Of a DNA stretch of 36,864 nt, positions 7,142-14,771 are shown in pieces. Each line of letters opens with the position of its first letter. Position 1 is the first letter of the stretch. The translations under genes and the position numbers were made by a program. Source of the DNA: Verrucomicrobiota bacterium. Lineage in GTDB: Bacteria > Verrucomicrobiota > Verrucomicrobiia > Limisphaerales > J093. The stretch spans positions 1 to 36,864 of the forward strand of contig VHCO01000052.1 of the NCBI GenBank assembly GCA_016871715.1. Reading direction: 5' to 3'. Under the pieces are notes generated by a model, which saw only the letters and a list, made by a program, of their open reading frames with translations, did not search any database and had not been told where the DNA came from.

Positions 7142-8809
7142 ATGCGCGTGTTGCGAGTTGTGTTGTTTTTTGTCCTGGGCCTCGTCGTGCTGGTGGCTGC
7201 GGCCCTGGTGCCGGCGTATCTCCGAGCGGTCGATGCCGAGGTGATTTCGCGCGCCGGTGTGGGCGGGGCGACGTTGGCGACGGAGGCAACTCAGCAACTG
7301 AGTCTGGAGCGGCTCGGGTTGGCGCGGATGTTGGCGAAGGCGGCCCACGCGGTTGACGCGCCTCGAGGGCAGGAGCTGGCCAATCAAGCGGAGGCGTTTG
7401 CCCGCTTGAACCCGGACCTGAACTGGTTAGGCGGCGCCGACCCGGTGTTGCAGCAGATCATTGGGACTTCGGCGGGTGTGCCAGCGACGAAGGAGGCTAC
7501 GGTGGTCGACTTGGTGTTGCCGGACGCGGCGCGGGCTACGGTGCTCGAATTCCTGCAGAAATCGCGTCGCCCCGGCGTGCAGGAGCTGCTGCGGAATCGG
7601 CTGTTGCCTCAGACGCGAGTGTTCTCCCCGGTAGGGACCCCTTCGGGTCAGGCGCTGGATTCGGCGATCTTACTGACGGGGCTCTTATCGCAGACGGACC
7701 ACTTGACGTTGCAGTTCCGGGACGAGCTGGAGAGCCTGGCGGCAGCGGCGAACCGCGGCAAGGACAGCGGGCCGCTGGAGGGGGTGTATCTGGATTTGTT
7801 GTCGTTGGCGCGGCGGCTGGACTGGGTGCAATTGACCCGGTTGATGGCCAGTGTGAACGACCCCGGAACGCTGCGCGAGTTGGTGCACTTCGGGCTAGGC
7901 TCGCCGGAGAACCTGGCGGTGATTTTCGCGGCGGTCCACCTGAGCGGTTCGGCGGAGCCGATTGCGGCTTACCTCGCCCAACATCGGGAGCGCGGGTTAA
8001 GGGACCTGGCGTTCAGTGTGGGGGCGGGGGCTGGGGCGGTGCGCGAGTTGTTGCGGCGGAGGGATCCGATTCACCGGCCGGCGTTGCGGGCAACGCTGCT
8101 GCAGGTGCCGCTGGCGAAGGAATGGCTGGGGTTGACGGTGCGGCTAGCGTATGCGGCGCCGCTGCTGGCGTTGCTGCTGAAGTACTTGCTGTGGTTCGAC
8201 GCCGTGTTTTGCCTGGCGCGCGGCGGCTCGCACTTGGTGCGGGGGTTGACGACGCCGAGCGCGCCGCAGTTGGAGGTGCGGGGCATCGATGCGATGCGGC
8301 AGCAGACGGTAGCCTTGATGACTCTGGTGGCGGTGGCGGCGTTGGGCGAACCGTTTCTGGCTCAGAAGGCCGAGGCGGGGGTGACTCCGCCGAACTGGCA
8401 GTTTCCGATAGCGAGTTTGGCGATCCGGGAGCAAATTACCAACACAATTGAACCTGTTATGACTGAAATGACTTGGCTGGCGCTGGCGGTGTTCTTCCTG
8501 ATCCAGGGGGGCATCTACGTGTTGTGTCTGATCAAACTGCGGGAGATCAAGCAACAGGACGTCTCGAGCAGCCTGAAGTTGCGCCTGCTCGATAACGAAG
8601 AGGTGATGTTCGACGCCGGGTTGTACATCGGGCTGGGCGGCACGGTCTTGTCCTTGGTCCTGCTCGCCATTGGCGTCATCAAGCCCAGCCTGATGGTCGC
8701 CTACGCCTCGACGTTATTCGGGATCTTCTTTGTCTCGATCTTGAAGATCGTCCATGTGCGGCCGTATCGCCGCTCCCTTATCATCGAAGCCTCCCAGTCC
8801 CCTGTATGA
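7142..8809 (+). CDS. Multi-pass membrane protein with MotA/ExbB-like C-terminus
   Basis: No named family was recognised for this 555-residue protein. It has an N-terminal membrane helix (about 4-28), a roughly 300-residue helical soluble region with no membrane segments, then hydrophobic segments near 334-357, 386-405, 443-466, 493-516 and 519-540. The last three segments resemble the MotA/TolQ/ExbB arrangement: one helix, a short charged cytoplasmic loop, then a hairpin beginning D-A-G-L-Y-I-G-L-G-G-T-V-L (491-503), close in pattern to the G-L-L-G-T-V of that superfamily, and a final A-Y-A-S-T-L-F-G-I-F-F helix. AGGAG (7133-7137) lies 4 bases before the ATG. Its stop overlaps the start of the next gene (ATGA), so the two are translationally coupled and probably form one complex. 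The proton-channel reading is an inference. Confidence 0.75.
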   Translation: MRVLRVVLFFVLGLVVLVAAALVPAYLRAVDAEVISRAGVGGATLATEATQQLSLERLGLARMLAKAAHAVDAPRGQELANQAEAFARLNPDLNWLGGADPVLQQIIGTSAGVPATKEATVVDLVLPDAARATVLEFLQKSRRPGVQELLRNRLLPQTRVFSPVGTPSGQALDSAILLTGLLSQTDHLTLQFRDELESLAAAANRGKDSGPLEGVYLDLLSLARRLDWVQLTRLMASVNDPGTLRELVHFGLGSPENLAVIFAAVHLSGSAEPIAAYLAQHRERGLRDLAFSVGAGAGAVRELLRRRDPIHRPALRATLLQVPLAKEWLGLTVRLAYAAPLLALLLKYLLWFDAVFCLARGGSHLVRGLTTPSAPQLEVRGIDAMRQQTVALMTLVAVAALGEPFLAQKAEAGVTPPNWQFPIASLAIREQITNTIEPVMTEMTWLALAVFFLIQGGIYVLCLIKLREIKQQDVSSSLKLRLLDNEEVMFDAGLYIGLGGTVLSLVLLAIGVIKPSLMVAYASTLFGIFFVSILKIVHVRPYRRSLIIEASQSPV

Positions 8810-10296
8810 GCCGGGCCGTCCTTGTCATCATCTGCGACTTCCTCCTGATCAGCCTCCTTTCGCTGGCCCGCTTCGATGACCTGCCGCCGGCGGAAACGCC
8901 GGCGCCCCAAACCGACGGCGGCGTGGACCAGCGCACCGTGCAGGACATGGTCGACGTGATGAAACAAGCGCTCGAGCAGGAGCGTGCCAACCGCGATCAA
9001 CTCCAGCAGGCCCTCGAACAAGCCAAGCTCAGCCTGGCGGAGCGGGAGAAACTCCTCGCCCAACGTGCCGGCGAAATCACCAAATTCGAGGAGAACCTCC
9101 AGAACGCCACCGCCACCGCCCAACAATTGGCCGAGGAACGCGCGCGCCTGCAGAAGACCCAGGAGCAAACGCTCAACCAACTCGCCGCTTTACGCGAGGC
9201 GCAAGCCCGGGCCGAGGAAAGCGCCCGCAAGCTCCAGACCGAACTCGCCCAGTCCGCCACCGAAGCGAGCATCTCGGAGGCCAAGGCGGCGGCCCTCCAG
9301 AGCGAGTTGACGGCGCGCCGGGACGAAGCGCGTCAGATGCAGGATCAGATCTCCAGTCTCCAGCGCATTAGCCTGGAAGCCGAACAGGAGAAGGGCCGGC
9401 TGGCGACCCAGTTGACCGCGGTTCAGACCACCGCCACGATCGTGCGCGAGCAACTCCAAGAAACCCGCGTCCAGGTGGAAAGCCTGACGCAGGAGAAGGC
9501 GCAAATCCAACAGCATGCCACCGTGCTGGCGCGGGGCATGGACGACATCGCCAAGTCTTCGACGGAGTTGACGACGGAAATCCGCGAGAACCGGCCCCTG
9601 GCGCCGAACACCATTTACACTCAGTACCTGACCAACCGCGTCACCGCGCGGCTTTCCGCGCGGCGCTCGGGGGTGCTGGGGTTTGACGTGTCCCGCGAGC
9701 GGGAGAGCCACACGGTGCTCTTCCAAGACGGAGCTCAGATCTACGCGCTGTTCCACGTCGAGGATACGCCCATGCCGGTCTGGAATCAGGCCTACGACTG
9801 GGAACAGTTCACCGGCGCCCTGAGCGAAGGCAGGCGCCAACTGGCGGTGAAGGAGATCGCCCTGGTCACGCTCGACCCGCGGGTGTTGGTCGCGCCGATC
9901 GATAGCAGCGGCGTGGCTCGACTCGGCGTGACGCCTTATCCCCTGGCGCGCGAGCCCGGGAAGTACCAGCAGGCCGTGCTGGTCGGCGCCAAAGAAGGCT
10001 ACTACGGCGAGGCCGAGTTCAAACTCAGCGCCCAGCACCCGAACTACGTGCGCATGGAGCGCCGGGCCTTTCGCCGGTTGTTCGGGAAGTTCTCTCCCAG
10101 CCGCGGCGATCTGGTGTTTGCGTTGACCGGCGAGCTGCTCGGGATCATGGCCAACAACGAGTTCTGCGTCGTGCTCAGCGGGATCAAACCGACGCAAACG
10201 CTCAAGCTGGGCGACGACCTCGGCATTCAGAAGACCAGCCGGCTCAGCGTCGAGATGGCGAACCGGCTGCAGATCTTGCCCTTCGAGATGCGGTAG
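8806..10296 (+). CDS. ExbD-like anchored coiled-coil protein with degenerate trypsin-like domain
   Basis: This 496-residue protein begins with a single membrane helix, VLVIICDFLLISLLSLA, holding an acidic residue, Asp11, in the position expected for the proton-relay Asp of ExbD/TolR/MotB proteins. A heptad-rich Gln/Glu/Ala coiled coil follows (about 50-265). The C-terminal 220 residues read like a trypsin-type double barrel: I-Y-A-L-F-H-V near His317 where the catalytic His would lie, E-I-A-L-V-T-L-D for the Asp strand, and G-D-L-V-F-A-L-T-G-E-L-L-G-I where the Ser loop would be, but Arg433 replaces the Ser, so it should not be an active protease. It overlaps the preceding gene by 4 bases. 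Both the ExbD and trypsin-fold readings are inferences from pattern. The protein probably spans the envelope with its C-terminus outside the inner membrane. Confidence 0.75.
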   Translation: MSRAVLVIICDFLLISLLSLARFDDLPPAETPAPQTDGGVDQRTVQDMVDVMKQALEQERANRDQLQQALEQAKLSLAEREKLLAQRAGEITKFEENLQNATATAQQLAEERARLQKTQEQTLNQLAALREAQARAEESARKLQTELAQSATEASISEAKAAALQSELTARRDEARQMQDQISSLQRISLEAEQEKGRLATQLTAVQTTATIVREQLQETRVQVESLTQEKAQIQQHATVLARGMDDIAKSSTELTTEIRENRPLAPNTIYTQYLTNRVTARLSARRSGVLGFDVSRERESHTVLFQDGAQIYALFHVEDTPMPVWNQAYDWEQFTGALSEGRRQLAVKEIALVTLDPRVLVAPIDSSGVARLGVTPYPLAREPGKYQQAVLVGAKEGYYGEAEFKLSAQHPNYVRMERRAFRRLFGKFSPSRGDLVFALTGELLGIMANNEFCVVLSGIKPTQTLKLGDDLGIQKTSRLSVEMANRLQILPFEMR

Positions 10297-10303
10297 TCGG
10301 CCC

Positions 10304-11146
10304 TTACTCTCGAAGCATCTGCCAGAAGCGCTCGAGGCCGGCCAGGAACTTCGCGCGGTCGGCCGCCAGGGGCTCGTTATGATCCCCGGCCAACTCCCAG
10401 AAGAGCTTGGGCTCGCGCGCCGCGGCGAAGTTGCGCTCGGCGTGGGCGTAGGGGACGAGCGTGTCACTGCGGCTGTGCATCACCAACACGGGCAACGCTA
10501 GGCGCGGGAGCTTCGCGCGGGTGTCGTAACCGATCCGGCTCAGGGTGCGCACGGGGAGGAAAGGGAACAGCTCCGCGCCGAGGTCCGGCACGCTGGTGAA
10601 GGTACTTTGCAGGATGAGGGCGCCGAGGGGTTGGCGCGCGGCCAGTTCGGCGGCCACCCCGCCGCCCAAAGACTCGCCGAAGGCGATCACGCGGCGGGTG
10701 TCGAACCCGCGCGCGGCCAGCCACGCCAAGGCGCCTTCGGCGTCGGCGTAGGTTCCCTGCTCGCTGGGTCGTCCCGCGCTGCGGCCGTAGCCGCGGTAAT
10801 CGAAGGCGAACACCGCGACGCCGGTCTCGAGCAGGACGCGGTACAGTTCGAGGCGATGACTGATGTTGCCGCCGTTGCCGTGACACACCAGCACGGCCCA
10901 ATGGCGCCGCGGCGAGTCGGCCGCTGCCGGGAAGAACCAGCCGCTCAGCGCCAGGCCATCGGCGGCGGCGAACGGGACGTCTTCCCACGGCTGCCCGAGG
11001 GCCGATCCATCGGCCCACCAACGGGCCGAGGGATGGTACACCTGGCGGTACTCGAACCAGCGCAGCCAGAGGTAACAGGCGGCTGGGATCAGCACCAGAC
11101 CGCCGATCGTGCGCCAGTAGTTCCGTGGACGAGTCCGAGTCGGCAT
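10304..11146 (-). CDS. Membrane-anchored alpha/beta hydrolase
   Basis: This 280-residue protein has one N-terminal hydrophobic segment (about 15-30) followed by a complete alpha/beta hydrolase domain. The oxyanion-hole motif is H-G-N-G-G-N (89-94); the nucleophile elbow is G-E-S159-L-G-G; the remaining triad members are probably Asp228 (H-S-R-S-D) and His256 (G-D-H-N). This pattern matches the BEM46/Abhd13-like serine hydrolases, of uncertain substrate, possibly an esterase or lipase acting at the membrane. It converges on the preceding membrane gene with only 7 bases between stops, and diverges from the transporter gene at 11349. Confidence 0.88.
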   Translation of the reverse strand: MPTRTRPRNYWRTIGGLVLIPAACYLWLRWFEYRQVYHPSARWWADGSALGQPWEDVPFAAADGLALSGWFFPAAADSPRRHWAVLVCHGNGGNISHRLELYRVLLETGVAVFAFDYRGYGRSAGRPSEQGTYADAEGALAWLAARGFDTRRVIAFGESLGGGVAAELAARQPLGALILQSTFTSVPDLGAELFPFLPVRTLSRIGYDTRAKLPRLALPVLVMHSRSDTLVPYAHAERNFAAAREPKLFWELAGDHNEPLAADRAKFLAGLERFWQMLRE

Positions 11147-11348
11147 GCCGGGAGGTTGCCAGCGTCATGGGCGGAAAGCGAGGGCAGGGTGCGGGCATGG
11201 CGAAAGCCGCGATCCAGAACCAAACCCCGTTTCGTTTTGATCTGACAATGCCTCGAGTTGCGGTCCGGTCCCGGCAGGAAACGGATTATATGATGGCATG
11301 ATGGCGCGGGATCACGCACAACAGTAAGGAATTCAAGCAACTGGTTCC

Positions 11349-12902
11349 ATGCCCACCTCTTCATCACCCCATTCGGCGACGCCCGCGGCGCCAGCGGAAG
11401 CGGCGATCGAGCCGCGCCCGGGGCGGCAGCGCCAACGAATCGGTTTGGTGCTCGGGCCGGTGGTGTTGTTGGTGTTGTGGGGGGCGCCTTTAGCGGGCTT
11501 GGACGTGCCCGCGCAGCGGCTGCTGGCGATCGTGGGCTTGGTGATCACGCTTTGGGTGACGGAGGCGCTGCCGCTGCCGGTGACAGCACTGCTGGGACCC
11601 GCGCTGTGTGTGGTGGCTGGGCTCGGCTCGGCTAAGGAGGTCTTTGGGCCCTTTGCCGATCCGATCATCTTCCTATTCCTGGGGAGTTTCTTGTTAGCGG
11701 CGGCGATGTTTCGGCACGGGTTGAACCGGCGGATTGCGTTTTGCGTGTTGGGGATGCGTTGGGTGGGGACCAGCCCGGCCCGGGTGTTGGTGGCTTTCGC
11801 CGTGATCACGGCGGGGCTGTCGATGTGGATTTCGAACACGACGACGGCGGCGATGATGTGTCCCATTGGCCTGGCCATCCTCAGCGAGATCGCACATCGC
11901 CAAAGCGCTCACACGGGCCAGGCCATCCACTTCACTCAGGTCCGCTTCGGCACGGGGCTCATGTTAGTGGCCGCCTTCGGCGCCTCGTTGGGTGGGCTCG
12001 GCACCCCGGTGGGGTCGCCGCCGAATCTGATCGGCTTAGGCATGCTCGAGCGTTACCTCGAGGTCCGCGTCTCATTCTTCGAGTGGATGCTGTTCGGGCT
12101 GCCGATCGTGGTCGTGCTGGTGGCGTTCCTGGTGTTTTACCTCCACGCGGTATGTCCAGCGGCGCCCGGCTTGCTCGCCGGGAGCGGCGCTTGGATACGG
12201 CAGGAACGGGAGCGCCTGGGCCGACTGAGCCGAGGCGAGCGGAACGTGATCGCCGCGTTCGCGGTGACGGTCAGTCTCTGGTTGCTACCGGGTGTGGTGG
12301 TGCTTGCGACCGGGCCGGACGCCCCCTTGGCGCGTTGGTTGGACCAGCGCCTGCCGGAGAGCGTGGCGGCGCTCTTGGGGGGGACGCTGCTGTTCCTGTT
12401 GCCGGTCTCCGAGCGCCGGGGGGAATACACGCTGAGTTGGCGCCAGGCGGTGGAGATCGACTGGGGGACGATCCTGTTGTTTGGGGGCGGGCTTTCTTTG
12501 GGGGCCCTGATCTTCAGTACCGGTCTGGGTGAATGGATCGGCGGCGGCCTGGCCCGCGGCGTACACGCCCAATCCCCATTCGCCCTGACGCTGTTGTTCA
12601 CGGCGGTGGCCATCCTCTTTACCGAAACCACCTCGAACACGGCCTCGGCCACGATGGTCGTGCCGGTGGCCATCGCCGTAGCCCAGGCAGTGGGGGTGGA
12701 TTCGCTGCAACCGGCGTTGGGCGCCTGCCTGGGGGCGTCCATGGCGTTCATGTTGCCCGTGTCGACGCCGCCCAACGCCATCGTGTACGGCACCGGCTGT
12801 GTGACCCTGCCACAGATGCTGCGGCACGGGATCGTGGTGGACCTGGTCGGCTACGTGGTGATCGTGGTGACGGTGACCTGGTGGGTGCCGCTGCTGCGCT
12901 GA
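11349..12902 (+). CDS. DASS (SLC13) family sodium-coupled anion symporter
   Basis: This 517-residue inner-membrane transporter has about 11 hydrophobic segments. Both SNT-type sodium and substrate binding motifs of the DASS/SLC13 family are present: S162-N163-T164-T-T in the first half and S429-N430-T431 in the second. The C-terminal P-V-S-T-P-P-N-A-I-V-Y-G is the classic family signature. Substrates are usually C4-dicarboxylates, citrate or sulfate; the sequence alone does not decide which. The N-terminal 25 residues are Ala/Pro-rich and probably cytoplasmic. The 202-base region upstream is shared with the divergent hydrolase gene; no clear promoter was picked. Confidence 0.92.
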   Translation: MPTSSSPHSATPAAPAEAAIEPRPGRQRQRIGLVLGPVVLLVLWGAPLAGLDVPAQRLLAIVGLVITLWVTEALPLPVTALLGPALCVVAGLGSAKEVFGPFADPIIFLFLGSFLLAAAMFRHGLNRRIAFCVLGMRWVGTSPARVLVAFAVITAGLSMWISNTTTAAMMCPIGLAILSEIAHRQSAHTGQAIHFTQVRFGTGLMLVAAFGASLGGLGTPVGSPPNLIGLGMLERYLEVRVSFFEWMLFGLPIVVVLVAFLVFYLHAVCPAAPGLLAGSGAWIRQERERLGRLSRGERNVIAAFAVTVSLWLLPGVVVLATGPDAPLARWLDQRLPESVAALLGGTLLFLLPVSERRGEYTLSWRQAVEIDWGTILLFGGGLSLGALIFSTGLGEWIGGGLARGVHAQSPFALTLLFTAVAILFTETTSNTASATMVVPVAIAVAQAVGVDSLQPALGACLGASMAFMLPVSTPPNAIVYGTGCVTLPQMLRHGIVVDLVGYVVIVVTVTWWVPLLR

Positions 12903-12981
12903 AGGCGCCGCGGTGCGGGTACCGCCGCGTGGCCGTGCCGGTCTGGTGGGAGTTGGGCCGGCGTGGCGTTAAGGCGTCGCG

Positions 12982-14688
12982 TTAAGGTTCTGCGGGAATG
13001 GTGACGGTGACGGCGTTCGAGACGCCCGTGCCTCTTGGCCCTTCCGGCGTCGGGAAGATGGCATAGACTCGGTAGCGGTACGTAGCTCCGGGCCGCACGT
13101 CGTGGTCGATGGCGCGCGTAAGGTTTTCGCCGGGCAACCCGAGGGCGTTGGCATACTCCGCGCCGGCGGCCCCGACGGCTTTCTGCACGATGAACGCGAC
13201 CTCGCCGGTGGCCTGATCCACCCAGCCCAACTCGACCCGGCCGGGCTCCTGTGCCACCACCCGCAGTTGGGTCGGCGCATCTTCCGAAGGCGGCCCCGGG
13301 GCGGGCGGGCGGCCGGGGTGCGGCGGAGGTCCGTGGGGGCCTGGCGGCGGCGTTGGCGCGGGGCGCGGGCCAGGATCGACGAGTTGTGCGCGGGCGAGGG
13401 TGTAGCGTTGGCGGATGAAGTCCTCCATCGAGGCGAGAATGCTCTCGTAGCCGGTGTCAGCCGGGTTAGTGGCGCGGCGTGGAGGGAAGGGGTCGCGGGC
13501 GAGGTCTTCGCGGATCTGCGCATACAAGCCCCGCAACTTCGGGATCAGGATCTCGGGTCGGAAGTGCTGCTCCAAGACCGCGCCGGCGACTTGGCGGTAA
13601 CGCGCCAGCAGCGTGGGCTCCGCCACGATCCGCTCGAGCAACGGCCGCCCGGGCACGGGTACGGGCCAGGCCGCGTGCCAACCGTCGAGCACCGGCACGC
13701 GGCCGAAGGCTTGCGCCGCGAAGCCCACATCCAGATCCCACGGCAGATAGACCCAGCGCTGGTCCGTTGGCCGTTGGTACAGGTAGTAATTGTGCGGGCC
13801 CCACCCGGTGTATTGATCGAACGCGCCCGCCAAGAGCAGGACCGCCATGGTCTGGAGAAAAGCGTCAAGGTCGATCAAGCGCTCGAGGGCGAGGGGCGCT
13901 TCGCCTCCCGCCGGCCGGTTCAAGGCGCGGAGGAAGTCGAGCAGCCGGCCGTAGGGTGGCACCGTGGGTTCGGACTGCAGCTCGAAGGTCTTCTGGTACG
14001 GCCGGAGATCCTCGCCCAAGTACTGCAAATCCGCCCCGGGCCCGCCCTCGTCCACCTTGAACAGCGGCCCCGTCGCCTCGCCGAATTGACGGTCCAGGAA
14101 GGACTCGTCGATGCGCTCGACGTTGACGTACACGCCCCGGTATTGGCCATTGAGATAGAGGGTGGCGTAATTGCAGCGGGAAGCAGGCACGCCCAAGTCC
14201 CGCAAGACATCCGTAATCAGGCGTTCGCTGAACAGACTGCCGAACTGAATCCCATTGTCCAACGCCACGCGCCGCAGTCCAAACAGGCGTTGCCCTTTCC
14301 GGTATTCGGAGAACTTGATCAGGTAACTCCGCTTCAGGTCCGAACGCGGATGACTCGAACTGTTGCCCTTGTAGCGGATGCCGACATCTTCGATAATCTG
14401 GCGGGCCCAACGGAATCTGCCGGGCACAAAAATCCGCTCCGGTAAAGCCGCCTGCAGCCGGTTCAGGTTGTCCGGGCTGATCTCCAAATGCACGGTCTGC
14501 ACGGTGGACGGGTCGTAGAATGCCTGTTGCGCGCCGGTCTCGATCGGCTCGGGAACGCCGCGTGCCCGGAGTGTCCCCGCCCCCGCGACCACCACACTCA
14601 CTCCGAAACACCACAGGCCTCCGCGACGACACCACCGCCAAGACCATCCCAAGACACGGCGCCAAGAGCGCGAAGGACCGGATCGCAT
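12982..14688 (-). CDS. CotH kinase-family secreted protein with fibronectin-like C-terminus
   Basis: This 568-residue protein has an Arg/Trp-rich N-terminus with a hydrophobic segment (about 25-43) that should act as a signal or anchor. Residues about 60-330 form a CotH kinase domain (PF08757): G-I-R-Y-K-G-N-S-S (103-111), K-R-S-Y-L-I-K-F, a long ALDNGIQFGSLFSER helix, Y-L-N-G-Q-Y-R-G-V-Y, and Y-L-P-W-D-L-D (314-320) with the metal-binding Asp pair. A proline-rich linker spans about 440-469, and the rest is a fibronectin type III-like domain with V-E-L-G-W and Y-R-Y-R-V-Y-A strands. CotH proteins are atypical secreted protein kinases in spore formers; in Verrucomicrobiota their targets are unknown. 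It converges on the DASS gene with 79 bases between. Confidence 0.9.
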   Translation of the reverse strand: MRSGPSRSWRRVLGWSWRWCRRGGLWCFGVSVVVAGAGTLRARGVPEPIETGAQQAFYDPSTVQTVHLEISPDNLNRLQAALPERIFVPGRFRWARQIIEDVGIRYKGNSSSHPRSDLKRSYLIKFSEYRKGQRLFGLRRVALDNGIQFGSLFSERLITDVLRDLGVPASRCNYATLYLNGQYRGVYVNVERIDESFLDRQFGEATGPLFKVDEGGPGADLQYLGEDLRPYQKTFELQSEPTVPPYGRLLDFLRALNRPAGGEAPLALERLIDLDAFLQTMAVLLLAGAFDQYTGWGPHNYYLYQRPTDQRWVYLPWDLDVGFAAQAFGRVPVLDGWHAAWPVPVPGRPLLERIVAEPTLLARYRQVAGAVLEQHFRPEILIPKLRGLYAQIREDLARDPFPPRRATNPADTGYESILASMEDFIRQRYTLARAQLVDPGPRPAPTPPPGPHGPPPHPGRPPAPGPPSEDAPTQLRVVAQEPGRVELGWVDQATGEVAFIVQKAVGAAGAEYANALGLPGENLTRAIDHDVRPGATYRYRVYAIFPTPEGPRGTGVSNAVTVTIPAEP

Positions 14689-14771
14689 AGGTACAGGCAG
14701 GGTAGCCGACCGGGGCCCCGCTGGCCAGCGAACTAGTGTGCGACCCCGTCGGACTGGCCCCGGAGTACCCC

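Noticed and set aside
7142-10296. Zorya anti-phage system
   Set aside because: The MotA/MotB-like layout is reminiscent, but there is no OmpA-like peptidoglycan-binding domain, no ZorC/D/E-type gene and no nuclease or helicase nearby.
13102-14445. 447-codon plus-strand frame
   Set aside because: Antisense to the well-supported CotH kinase gene, with no recognisable motif.
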